A stretch of DNA of 18,539 nucleotides from JBCCRH01 sp039208045 (GTDB lineage Bacteria; Bacteroidota; Bacteroidia; Chitinophagales; Saprospiraceae). Every line of letters begins with the position of its first letter. Position 1 is the stretch's first letter. A program made the position numbers and the translations under genes. The stretch is from assembly GCA_039208045.1 (NCBI GenBank), contig JBCCRH010000065.1, forward strand, positions 1 to 18,539. The letters run 5' to 3'. Positions 1 through 8,061 of the stretch are shown one piece after another. The notes under the pieces were generated by a model. That model saw only the letters and a list, made by a program, of their open reading frames with translations, did no database searches and was not told the origin of the DNA.

Positions 1-3000
1 CCGACGGTTTCGGTATTGACTTCGAAGCCACCGTCCTCGTAGACGAGTTCGCCCCAGCGGTTAAAGACCTGGAACTTTGTTATCTGCGTTCCCGCTAGGC
101 CATGAACTAGCAAGCGGTCGTTAACGCGATCGTCATTTGGCGTAAAGCCAGTTGGTACGACTACTACTCGTGGTTTTTGGATAAATACCGCCAAGCGATC
201 GGTTGCTTCGCAGCCTAGGGAGTCAACGCCATACAGCTCGTAGCTAATTGTATTTTGCGAATTAACAGTGGGGTCAGGGCACTCGTTACACGAAAGGGTA
301 CCGAAGTAAGGGGCCGACCAAATGAAAGTAACCTCTCCTTGTGCGTTAGTCGCATTGGCGTCCAGCTGAACAGTATCGCCTAGTGTTAATTCAATATCAT
401 CGCCTGCATCTACCACAAAACTAGGTGGCTCCATGATTTCGGTTTGTTCGATGAAAATACAGCCATTATCATCTTGTACAAAGACATTGTATACACCTGC
501 ATTTAATCCAATGAGGATACTAGAGCCAACATAGAAATCATTGTCCGTACTAAATCGGTAGGGGGGAGTACCTCCCTGTACATCTACTTCTATGCGGCCA
601 TCGCGGCCACCATTACAAGAAACTTCGGATGGTTTCAGGGCACCCTGAATTAAAGCAGGGTCTATCAGCTCGATGGCATCAACGAGTTCGCAGCCATTGG
701 CATCAGTCAGGGTAACTTCATAATTGCCTGCGGTTAGGCCTGCTACTTTTGAGCTTTCGACTCCATTCGACCAAGAGAAGGAATAGCCGCCAACACCTCC
801 CACTGCGACCGCAGCAATCTGTCCATTGGACTCTCCAAAGCATAAGTTGTTGGTGCCTTCTAGCTCTATTTGCAAATCGGTAGGTTGTGCTACCAGAACT
901 TCTGTGTTGGCTTCGCAGCCTTCTGCGTCCACAATGGTAGCGCTGTAGCTACCAGTAGCTAAGTCGGTAGCGGTTTCGCCAACTTGGCTATTGGCGTTGG
1001 CATCCCAGGTGACGGTGTAGCCTGGGTTGCTTCCTTGTATATTGGTAATGCTAGCGGTACCTGTAGCTTCTTCGAAGCAAAGCACATCTGTGCTGCCAGT
1101 ATTGAAAGTAATCGGGTCAGGCTGTGGCAAAAAGGTGGAAATCATCGTTTCACAACCCTGGTTGTCAGAGACCATGAGTACATAGCTTCGATCGCCGACT
1201 AGATTGGTGGCGATGGGCCCAGTTTGGCCATTATCCCATTCAAAATCGTAATCTTCGAGTAGGGTACCAGCACCTCCCATGATGTCATTTACGCCAAGGC
1301 GCCCGTCGGATAGGCCAAAGCAAGTTGGGAAATTGGGGATCACATTCACCATCAGTGGTTCTAGGTCGCTTGGGGTGATGCTCGCTTCGGCAAGGCAGCC
1401 ATTTTCATCGGTTACTTGCAGGGAGATTTCGACACTATCTAGGCCGATGGCTAGGAATTCGTCTTGTCCATCTTCCCAGAGGTAGGTATACTCGCCCGTG
1501 CCCCCTGTCGCCGTCGCCGATACTTCGCTTCCTGCATTACCAAAGCAACCCTCTAGGGTTTGCATTAGGCTGACTTGCAGGGCTGCTGCGGGCTCCGTGA
1601 TGGTATAGTCGGCTTCAAACACACAGCTATTTTCATCCGTGACTGTCAAATTGTAAATGCCTGCTGTTAGGTCTTCAATCGATGCTGCATTATCTTGGGT
1701 ATTCCATTCAAAGGTATAATCACCTACACCTCCTGCTACATTAAGACTAATGCTACCAGTGGCATCTCCTGTGCAGTTAACATCTGCGATGGTAGGTGCT
1801 ATGGTGATAGTATCAGGTTCGGTTACTTCTATTTGAGCGGATGTTTGGCAGCCATTGGCATCTGTAGCAACTACTTCGTAGGTACCAGCTAGTAGGGAAG
1901 TAGCCGTTGGAGTAGTCTGGCCCAAGCCATCATTCCAGAGGTAGGTGTAGGGTTCGTTACCACCACTGATAGTTACGGAAGCAGTACCCGTGTTAAAGCC
2001 ATTACAGTCTACTGGGGTGAAGGTAATTTCGTCTACGACAATCGTCTCAGGAGCTGTAAGGAGTTCGCAAGCGACGGTTTCGCAGCCGTTCTCGTCGGTT
2101 ACGCTTACGCAAATTTCACCTGCTCCCAGCTCTTGAACTAGTTCAGCAGTAGCAGTACCGCTGCTCCAAGCATAGGTGTAATTTCCAGTGCCGCCCGTTG
2201 CACTAGCGCTGGCACTACCATCGGTGCTACCAAAGCAAACGGGATTGGTAAAGCTGACGCTGACTTCCAAACTATCGGGTTGGGTAATATCAATACTAGT
2301 GGTACCTACACAGTTTTGTCCATCTGTGGCAGTGACGGTATAGGTGCCAGCAGCAACATCAGTAATATCTTGAGTTGGGTTGGTAGGATCGGTACTCCAA
2401 GTGTAGGTAAAATTGCCATCGCCCCCTACTGCGGAAGCAATCAATGTACCATTATCGGCATTGAAGCAGTTGATTGCTGTATTTATCTGAGCATTTACGA
2501 TAACTTCATCTGGTTCGGCGATGAAGATGTTAATCGTATCCCGGCACATTTCTGCGTCCATGACGCCGATGATATGTGGGCCAGGGGTAAGATCATTGAA
2601 TATTCCATCGGTATTGGTCGTAGCGACCTCATCTAAAAAGTAAGTGTATGGGCCATCCCCATTTTCGAGCGTGGTTACTACTATTCCATTATTGGCTCCA
2701 AAACAGTTAATATCTGTTATGCTAAATGCCGTGATTTCTAGCTCGCAGACGTCGTAGACACAAGTAGCGCTACCAATCCCCAGTGGGCAATCGGCAGGAA
2801 TGCCAGGGAGATATACTCGAACTTGGACGGTTACTTCATCATCGTCAACTAGGCCAGTGGCATCATAATCAGTTTGAGTAATGGGGCCAAACCAATCTGT
2901 GGCGACTCCATTGATAATTACATTGATTTCATACTCGGTAAAAGCGCCTACTGGATCCCATGTGAAATTGAGTATGCCATCTCCTGTGGGGCGACAAACT

Positions 3001-5366
3001 ACATCAGGGGCGGGTATATCAGAAACTACGCCAACCAGGATAGTATCCATAGATACGCAGCCATAGCTATCTTCAGCCGTGAGGATATACTCCGTTGTAG
3101 TTGCTGGCGTGGCAGTTGGATTCGGACAATCGGTACAAGATAAGCCATCAGCGGGCGACCAGGTGTAGGTGATTTCATTGGTAGAGGAAAAGGAAATCGA
3201 CCACGAAATGAATTCTCCTACATCATTAGGGCCGAACTGGTCAGAGACAATAATCGACCAAGGGCCATTGATATCGGTACCTACTAGATCCCCAAAATTG
3301 CCTTCTGGTGAAAACGTACCGGTGAAGGGACCCGTTCCACCAGTAATGGGAGTTGTAGCAGTTGGACTAAAGCAGGTATTGGTGTAATTATCGGAGCCAC
3401 CGCCATTGCCTGTGGAAAGGGGGATTTCTGCTCCATTGGGTGCTCGTAAGAAAATCGCTAGATCGGAATTCCAATCGGTGGCAATATCAATACAGACGGA
3501 CTCTAGTTGCGTCGTCGGGTCGGTTAAGGTCAGCGGGCTAACACTATTGACTTCGATCGTGTTAGCATAGGGATTACTTGGAGGATGGTTTGCTGCTCCA
3601 AATGGGTAGGAAGGGTAGGACTCGAAAGTTATGGTATTCTCGGTTTGTACATTATTACTGACGTCAATTAATGAGCTCTCTCCCTCACAGATAATATCAT
3701 CCGGTGCAGGGTTTATATTTTCTCTACAATCATAACAATCGGGGTGAGTATCTGGAAGCACCATTACGTTGATGCTCGTATCGAATTCACAGCCAAATTC
3801 ATTGGTGACACTAAAGATATAACTGGAAGTACCTGCATTAACAGGGGTCGCAACAATAGAGTCTTGCGAAAAGTAAACGATAGAGGGGTTATCTTCCCAG
3901 GTGTAATCGATGATGGGCGGCGTGAAGGTTTCGATGGTTGGAAAGATAGAGGGATCAAAATTGATGCTCCACTCGAATATCCAGCCATTATCACTACCCC
4001 ATTGATCTTGTACGATGATGGTCCACTCGCCATTAAGCGGACAGCCTAATAAATCAGTCAAGTCGCCAAAAGCGCTATAATCGCCAGTGGGAAGGGTGCC
4101 GGGGTTATTGGCGTTGACGTATTGAGTCCAGTTGCCATTGGTAGCATTAGGCGTCCAGCAGTATTCCCAACCGACCCCCTGCCCAGGAGGGTCAGGTGTC
4201 ATAAAATCATCACCTTCAAAAGGGATACCAAGAAAGACTTCGTTGGCGATAAATTCTTGACTTTGTAGAATAACCTCGGTACCATTGGGGCATAAAATGG
4301 AAACATCTAAGTCGAATAGCCAGGAGTGCTCCATCGTTACACAGATACTTAATAGATCATCGATATTGTTGAGGGTTTGCCCTGGAGAAAATTCGGTGAA
4401 GGCAATACTCGTTTCGTATATGGCCCCCGTTCCATCGGGAAGTGGTAAGGAGTCCGATCGCACCCCTCCTGCGGGGAAGGTTCCTTCATTGGGAATAACG
4501 GATACTAAAGAGTTTGGGTCGGATGCATTGACTACCCCTACTAGGGTGACGGTATCGCCTGCACAAATTTCTTCATCTAGCATACCTCCGGCAAGAAAAG
4601 AAGGAGGTGGAGAAACCCGCACCCGTTGCGTCAGAAAGTTGGTATTTTGACAACCTAGCGTATCGGTAATGGTAAGTTGAATAAAGTAACCACCGGGTTC
4701 TTCATAAACTTTTGTCACATTGGGCCCTACAGCGGAGGTTCCATCGCCGAAGTCCCACTCAAAGCTAGAGGTCAAGTCGGAATGATTATATACTTCACCA
4801 TCTTGAGGGTAAATACCCATTCCCGAAAGGGAAATTCGATCACCAGGACAGATGTCAATATAGCCGGTATCGGCAGGCATGACGGGGGGATCGGTCATCA
4901 CCAAAGCAGCTTGTATCGTTTGGCAGGCCACCGTACAGTTGATATCGGCACTCCAGCCTGCGCCTTCATTTGCACCATTGCTGCTAAATGTGATGGTTAC
5001 ACAGCCAGTCGGATTTACCGCAGTAGCTTGAATAATAAAGGGCGAACCTGGTAGGAATTCACTCATAAATCGAGTGTCAGGATCAACCGAGGCCCCATCA
5101 TAAAATTGGATAATATCTCCTGTACCTATATCAGTACCAGAAAATACCAATTGAATGTGCGTACCAGAGCTGCCATCTGGGCAAATGGTAAAGGCAAAGT
5201 CTTCATCAATGCCGTAATTACCGCTAGGTCCGCCACTATCGTAAAATAAGCCATCACAGGTAGTAATGGTATCATTGGTGATTAAAAATTCCTGGGCGGA
5301 TAGTTGGAGTCCAAAAAAAGTGAGTACTACAAATAGCAGCAGGGGAGTCCATTTAGTTGACCTCAT
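1..5366 (-). CDS. Giant secreted multidomain adhesin-like protein with SprB repeats and CHU_C domain (3' end outside window)
   Basis: The reading frame is open from ATG at 5366 to the window edge: 1788 full codons with no stop. Residues 1-25 are a signal peptide (MRSTKWTPLLLF..., cleavage near LSA-QE). Visible domains are: CUB-like, about 37-146; PKD, about 175-252 (WDFGDGT at 204-210); two proprotein-convertase P-domains, about 335-470 and 610-727 (NGEWTIIVQDQWG and NGPWSIIVSDQFG); FN3-like, about 783-873; ten SprB-like repeats, 881 to about 1650; an Ig/PKD-like domain, about 1650-1735; and the start of a CHU_C domain at 1737 (VPTGFTPNDDRVND, FNRWGELVYE). CHU_C domains are known C-terminal signals for type IX secretion and surface attachment, so the protein is probably exported to the cell surface for adhesion or gliding. 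Only a few tens of residues should be missing, because the CHU_C domain is cut before its usual WDG motif. No protease catalytic residues are visible. The exact role is unknown. Confidence 0.93.
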   Translation of the reverse strand, partial: MRSTKWTPLLLFVVLTFFGLQLSAQEFLITNDTITTCDGLFYDSGGPSGNYGIDEDFAFTICPDGSSGTHIQLVFSGTDIGTGDIIQFYDGASVDPDTRFMSEFLPGSPFIIQATAVNPTGCVTITFSSNGANEGAGWSADINCTVACQTIQAALVMTDPPVMPADTGYIDICPGDRISLSGMGIYPQDGEVYNHSDLTSSFEWDFGDGTSAVGPNVTKVYEEPGGYFIQLTITDTLGCQNTNFLTQRVRVSPPPSFLAGGMLDEEICAGDTVTLVGVVNASDPNSLVSVIPNEGTFPAGGVRSDSLPLPDGTGAIYETSIAFTEFSPGQTLNNIDDLLSICVTMEHSWLFDLDVSILCPNGTEVILQSQEFIANEVFLGIPFEGDDFMTPDPPGQGVGWEYCWTPNATNGNWTQYVNANNPGTLPTGDYSAFGDLTDLLGCPLNGEWTIIVQDQWGSDNGWIFEWSINFDPSIFPTIETFTPPIIDYTWEDNPSIVYFSQDSIVATPVNAGTSSYIFSVTNEFGCEFDTSINVMVLPDTHPDCYDCRENINPAPDDIICEGESSLIDVSNNVQTENTITFESYPSYPFGAANHPPSNPYANTIEVNSVSPLTLTDPTTQLESVCIDIATDWNSDLAIFLRAPNGAEIPLSTGNGGGSDNYTNTCFSPTATTPITGGTGPFTGTFSPEGNFGDLVGTDINGPWSIIVSDQFGPNDVGEFISWSISFSSTNEITYTWSPADGLSCTDCPNPTATPATTTEYILTAEDSYGCVSMDTILVGVVSDIPAPDVVCRPTGDGILNFTWDPVGAFTEYEINVIINGVATDWFGPITQTDYDATGLVDDDEVTVQVRVYLPGIPADCPLGIGSATCVYDVCELEITAFSITDINCFGANNGIVVTTLENGDGPYTYFLDEVATTNTDGIFNDLTPGPHIIGVMDAEMCRDTINIFIAEPDEVIVNAQINTAINCFNADNGTLIASAVGGDGNFTYTWSTDPTNPTQDITDVAAGTYTVTATDGQNCVGTTSIDITQPDSLEVSVSFTNPVCFGSTDGSASASATGGTGNYTYAWSSGTATAELVQELGAGEICVSVTDENGCETVACELLTAPETIVVDEITFTPVDCNGFNTGTASVTISGGNEPYTYLWNDGLGQTTPTATSLLAGTYEVVATDANGCQTSAQIEVTEPDTITIAPTIADVNCTGDATGSISLNVAGGVGDYTFEWNTQDNAASIEDLTAGIYNLTVTDENSCVFEADYTITEPAAALQVSLMQTLEGCFGNAGSEVSATATGGTGEYTYLWEDGQDEFLAIGLDSVEISLQVTDENGCLAEASITPSDLEPLMVNVIPNFPTCFGLSDGRLGVNDIMGGAGTLLEDYDFEWDNGQTGPIATNLVGDRSYVLMVSDNQGCETMISTFLPQPDPITFNTGSTDVLCFEEATGTASITNIQGSNPGYTVTWDANANSQVGETATDLATGSYSATIVDAEGCEANTEVLVAQPTDLQIELEGTNNLCFGESNGQIAAVAVGGVGGYSFSWSNGVESSKVAGLTAGNYEVTLTDANGCELVDAIELIDPALIQGALKPSEVSCNGGRDGRIEVDVQGGTPPYRFSTDNDFYVGSSILIGLNAGVYNVFVQDDNGCIFIEQTEIMEPPSFVVDAGDDIELTLGDTVQLDANATNAQGEVTFIWSAPYFGTLSCNECPDPTVNSQNTISYELYGVDSLGCEATDRLAVFIQKPRVVVVPTGFTPNDDRVNDRLLVHGLAGTQITKFQVFNRWGELVYEDGGFEVNTETV
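417..2726 (-). repeat. Array of ten degenerate SprB-like protein repeats inside the giant surface protein
   Basis: Ten successive units share a core of C-F/N-G-x-x-x-G, then a GG-T/D-G-x-Y-T-Y-x-W-x-x-G strand, a GxY/T-x-V-x-V-TD segment, and an E/xP boundary. The first cysteine of each unit falls at residues 888, 967, 1044, 1121, 1198, 1274, 1349, 1430, 1509 and 1584, a period of 75-81 residues (about 230 bp). The DNA copies are diverged, which suggests old duplication rather than recent expansion. In Flavobacterium johnsoniae such repeats occur in SprB, a mobile cell-surface adhesin of gliding motility. Here they probably form an extended stalk. Confidence 0.88.
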
Positions 5367-5499
5367 TAGAAACTGGTTTTCAAAGTTTTAAATCACTAGA
5401 TTACAACTTGTTGTTAGTCAGATAGATATACGTTTTACACGTACCTTAGGATACTAGAAAATACTATGGAATAGTCGCTAGTATGTACGAATGATTAGC

Positions 5500-5517
5500 T
5501 TGCACGGAACCATGCAA
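5500..5517. promoter_or_regulatory. Operator-like imperfect palindrome
   Basis: TTGCAcGGAACCaTGCAA is an even-length dyad with 14 of 18 positions symmetric, 134 bp upstream of the start of the giant surface protein gene. Its size and symmetry resemble a binding site for a dimeric regulator. No cognate regulator is encoded in the window, so the role is inferred only from symmetry and position. AT-rich intergenic DNA yields such palindromes by chance fairly often. Confidence 0.25.
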
Positions 5518-5732
5518 TAAGGGGCATAAAAAACGTGGAGATGAAAAAGGATGTTGATTTGTACTCAACAAATATAAAAAAAGGTATAAAGTTTTCTGCA
5601 TCTGCTTTTTAATTTATTGTCCCATCATACAAATTTATTTTTTATACGCAGTATCTAGCCATCTTACCAGAGATTAAATCCACTACTTGCCGACAAATAC
5701 TAGGATTGGTAAGTTCGTGTCAACGCTATTCG

Positions 5733-5759
5733 TTGAGGTGGCCTTTTTTTTTAATTTTG
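5733..5759 (+). promoter_or_regulatory. Bacteroidota-type promoter for folD
   Basis: TAATTTTG at 5752-5759 matches the Bacteroidetes primary sigma factor -7 consensus TAnnTTTG exactly and lies 21 nt before the folD ATG. The best -33 TTG is at 5733-5735, only 16 nt upstream, somewhat short of the usual spacing of about 19 nt. The implied 5' leader is very short (roughly 15 nt). This promoter would drive the whole folD operon. Confidence 0.5.
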
Positions 5760-5780
5760 CAGCAATAAAATAAGACGCTT

Positions 5781-6668
5781 ATGCAAATTTTAGATGGTAG
5801 AGAATTGGCAAAAACGATTCGGCAGGAGATCGCAGAAAAAGCGAAGGCTTGGGTCGCATCGGGGGGTAAAAAGCCTCACTTGGCAGCAGTATTGGTTGGA
5901 GACAATCCAGCTAGCCAAGCTTATGTGCGCAATAAGGTGCGTTCTTGCGAGAAAGTAGGATTTGAATCTACGATCGTAAAGCGCGAGGTATCAATTACGA
6001 CAGAAGAATTACTTCAAGTAGTGGCTGATCTTAATAAGAATGAAGATATTGATGGCTTCATAGTGCAGCTGCCACTGCCCGATCATATTGATGAGCAGAA
6101 GGTTACTCTAGCTATTGATCCGCGAAAAGATGTAGATGGATTTCATCCCGTCAATTTTGGGCGCATGGCTCAGGGTATGCCTGCCTACTTGCCAGCCACG
6201 CCCTATGGCATTTTGGAAATGCTGGAACGTTATGAAATCCCAACCGAAGGAAAAGAAGTGGTAGTAGTGGGGCGCAGTAATATTGTGGGTACGCCCATCA
6301 GTATATTGCTTTCGCGAAAAGGGACGCCAGGGAACTGCACCGTTACCCTCTGCCACAGCCGAACGAAGGACTTAGCAGCGCATACGCGTCGGGCAGATAT
6401 TGTAATTGCAGCAATTGGCAGAGCAGATTTTATTACAGCTGATATGGTAAAAGAGGGGGTAGTGATTATTGATGTAGGGATCAATCGGGTCGATGATGCA
6501 AGCGCCAAGCGCGGATATCGGCTGAAGGGCGATGTAGATTTTGAAGGGGTGGCCCCAAAGTCGAGTTATATCACGCCAGTACCTGGAGGGGTCGGCCAGT
6601 TGACGGTTGTAGCGCTTTTATTGAACACCTTGAAATCTGCCATGGGAGCGATCGTTGATTATCGATAG
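5781..6668 (+). CDS. folD: Bifunctional methylenetetrahydrofolate dehydrogenase / methenyltetrahydrofolate cyclohydrolase
   Basis: FolD interconverts 5,10-methylene-THF, 5,10-methenyl-THF and 10-formyl-THF in the cytosol, using NADP, and supplies one-carbon units for purines and formyl-Met. At 295 residues it has the usual family length. The Y-x-x-x-K active-site motif is at Y48/K52 (within SQAYVRNK), followed by DGFIVQLPLP (91-100) and KDVDGFHP (116-123). The Rossmann fold carries GRSNIVGTP (164-172), and PGGVG is at 268-272. The last motif reads PGGVGQLT instead of the common PGGVGPMT, a minor variation. The ATG lies just after a strong -7 element. It is the first gene of a same-strand cluster with the DinB-like gene, prmA and a large exported protein; the following gap is 38 bp. 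Confidence 0.96.
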   Translation: MQILDGRELAKTIRQEIAEKAKAWVASGGKKPHLAAVLVGDNPASQAYVRNKVRSCEKVGFESTIVKREVSITTEELLQVVADLNKNEDIDGFIVQLPLPDHIDEQKVTLAIDPRKDVDGFHPVNFGRMAQGMPAYLPATPYGILEMLERYEIPTEGKEVVVVGRSNIVGTPISILLSRKGTPGNCTVTLCHSRTKDLAAHTRRADIVIAAIGRADFITADMVKEGVVIIDVGINRVDDASAKRGYRLKGDVDFEGVAPKSSYITPVPGGVGQLTVVALLLNTLKSAMGAIVDYR

Positions 6669-6706
6669 CATCTGTAGCGATTCGATTTTTATGTTAAACC
6701 ACCTAT

Positions 6707-7210
6707 ATGAACTGTAAACAAGGAACCCAGATCATGATTGATCAAATTACGGCGGTATTATCTGATATGCGGGATGAGGAGTATGCTGCGCCACTTGATA
6801 TTTTTAACGGCTCTTCTATTGGGCAACATTTTCGGCATATCCTCAACTTTTATCAATGTGTACTGAAAGGAGTAGAGGATCATGTAGTGGACTATTCGAA
6901 GCGAGTACGCGATGCACAGGCCGAATGCGATACTTGCTATACGCAAGAGGCTTTTGCCGCAATAAGTAGTGCTGTTGGTACCCTTCAAGAAGAGGCTGCT
7001 ATCGCCGTTAAAGCTGATTTTTCAGCTGACCAATCTTTGGGTCGCCCCATGGTACAATCGAGTATAGGTAGAGAGCTGATGTTTGCTTACGATCATGCAG
7101 TACATCATTTAGCGATTATTAAAATTGGTTTACGGGTGGTTTGCCCACATCTTGAACTGGATGAACGCGTTGGGGTGGCTCCTGCCACCTTAAAATATCA
7201 TGGGCGCTAG
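6707..7210 (+). CDS. DinB-like four-helix-bundle protein (putative metal-dependent enzyme)
   Basis: This 167-residue, mostly helical cytosolic protein looks like the DinB/YfiT superfamily. That family has a four-helix bundle whose histidines bind a divalent metal; members include thiol transferases and damage-inducible proteins. Candidate metal ligands are in SIGQHFRHILNF (H41, H44) and in YDHAVHHLA (H130, H133, H134), the usual spacing of one N-terminal His and a C-terminal HxxxH/HxxH set. The C-terminus (GVAPATLKYHGR) resembles Bacteroidota members I know. The start could instead be Met10 at 6734, which has AAGGA 9 nt upstream; that version gives 158 residues and keeps all motifs. It sits between folD and prmA, with 11 bp before prmA. 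The substrate is unknown. Confidence 0.8.
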   Translation: MNCKQGTQIMIDQITAVLSDMRDEEYAAPLDIFNGSSIGQHFRHILNFYQCVLKGVEDHVVDYSKRVRDAQAECDTCYTQEAFAAISSAVGTLQEEAAIAVKADFSADQSLGRPMVQSSIGRELMFAYDHAVHHLAIIKIGLRVVCPHLELDERVGVAPATLKYHGR

Positions 7211-7221
7211 CCCCAAATTAT

Positions 7222-8043
7222 ATGGATTATTGGAAATTTAGTATTCAGGTAGATACCACTCTGAAAGAGGCTTTGCTGGGACTTTTGAGTACTCTTCCTT
7301 TCGACTCGTACGAAGAGGACACGGCTGGCTGGCAAGCTTATTTAGCTGCTCAGGAGGAAGTGGGAGAGGTAGAACAATCGTTGCTGGCATTTCAGGCTGT
7401 TATCCCCTTTACGTACCAAAAGGAGTGGGTCGAAGCCCAAAATTGGAATGCGATTTGGGAAGCTAATTTTGAGCCCATTCGGGTACGTGACTTTTGTGGG
7501 ATTAGAGCCGCCTTTCACCCGCCGTTTGAAGGGGTTCAGTACGAATTGATCATTCAGCCGAAGATGGCCTTTGGGACGGGGCATCATGCCACTACCTATA
7601 TGATGGTGGCAGAGATGGAAGGTATTGAATTTTCCCAACAGCAGGTACTAGACTATGGTGCAGGAACCGGAATTTTAGCCATTCTTGCCAAGCAGTGTAG
7701 CGCTAAAACGGTAGATGCAGTAGAAATTGATCCACAAGCTTGCGAAAATGCAGTGGAAAACTGCGCCATGAATAATACTCCTGAAGTACAAGTACTAGCA
7801 GGAGACCTTCAGGTGGTGGTGGATAAAACTTATGACGTCGTTCTTGCCAATATCAATCGGAACGTAATTTTAGCGAGTCTTTCCACGTTATTTTCTATGA
7901 TCCATGTGGGCGGCAAGCTATTGGTTTCTGGAATATTGGAAGCCGATGGCCCGCAGGTAATCGGAGCTGCTGCAGCACAGGGATTTTTGCATCAAACCAG
8001 CCAACAAAAAGAAGGCTGGCTATGTATTGCTTTTACCCGATAA
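7222..8043 (+). CDS. prmA: Ribosomal protein L11 methyltransferase
   Basis: PrmA transfers methyl groups from S-adenosylmethionine to lysines and the N-terminal amine of ribosomal protein L11. The 273-residue protein has the family layout. A small N-terminal domain (1 to about 90) is followed by the family signature PKMAFGTGHHATTYMM (113-128), SAM motif I DYGAGTG (144-150), the acidic loop DAVEID (165-170), and the catalytic-loop motif VLANINRN (207-214). Family length is usually 270-295, so it is complete. It lies 11 bp after the DinB-like gene and 18 bp before the large exported protein gene, with no terminator between, so it is very likely cotranscribed with both. Confidence 0.95.
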   Translation: MDYWKFSIQVDTTLKEALLGLLSTLPFDSYEEDTAGWQAYLAAQEEVGEVEQSLLAFQAVIPFTYQKEWVEAQNWNAIWEANFEPIRVRDFCGIRAAFHPPFEGVQYELIIQPKMAFGTGHHATTYMMVAEMEGIEFSQQQVLDYGAGTGILAILAKQCSAKTVDAVEIDPQACENAVENCAMNNTPEVQVLAGDLQVVVDKTYDVVLANINRNVILASLSTLFSMIHVGGKLLVSGILEADGPQVIGAAAAQGFLHQTSQQKEGWLCIAFTR

Positions 8044-8061
8044 TTCGAAAAAGACGCATTT

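Larger units (their letters stand above)
5367..5780. other. Divergent AT-rich intergenic region with promoters and small palindromes
   Basis: This 414-bp stretch separates the minus-strand surface protein gene from plus-strand folD and contains no convincing gene. For folD it holds a clear -7 element at 5752-5759. On the minus strand, two exact TAnnTTTG matches, TATATTTG (5576-5569) and TAAATTTG (5637-5630), could serve the surface protein gene, but neither has a -33 TTG at a good distance. A third site, AAACTTTG (5388-5381), has TTG 15 nt upstream but mismatches the consensus. Small inverted repeats include ACTAT-GGA-ATAGT (5463-5475), an 18-bp palindrome at 5500-5517, and ATTTGT-ACTCA-ACAAAT (5557-5573). 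No RNA gene or riboswitch is recognised. Confidence 0.6.

Noticed and set aside
417..2726. Regular spacing of similar motifs as a possible CRISPR or DNA satellite
   Set aside because: The period (about 230 bp) is in the protein, in frame, with diverged DNA; it is an SprB repeat array.
3186..4364. Subtilisin-like protease suggested by the P-domains
   Set aside because: No catalytic Asp/His/Ser motifs occur anywhere in the 1788 visible residues.
984..5054. Many plus-strand open frames of 60-125 codons antisense to the surface protein
   Set aside because: They lie opposite one continuous 1788-codon minus-strand frame with obvious domains; their translations are low-complexity and match no family.
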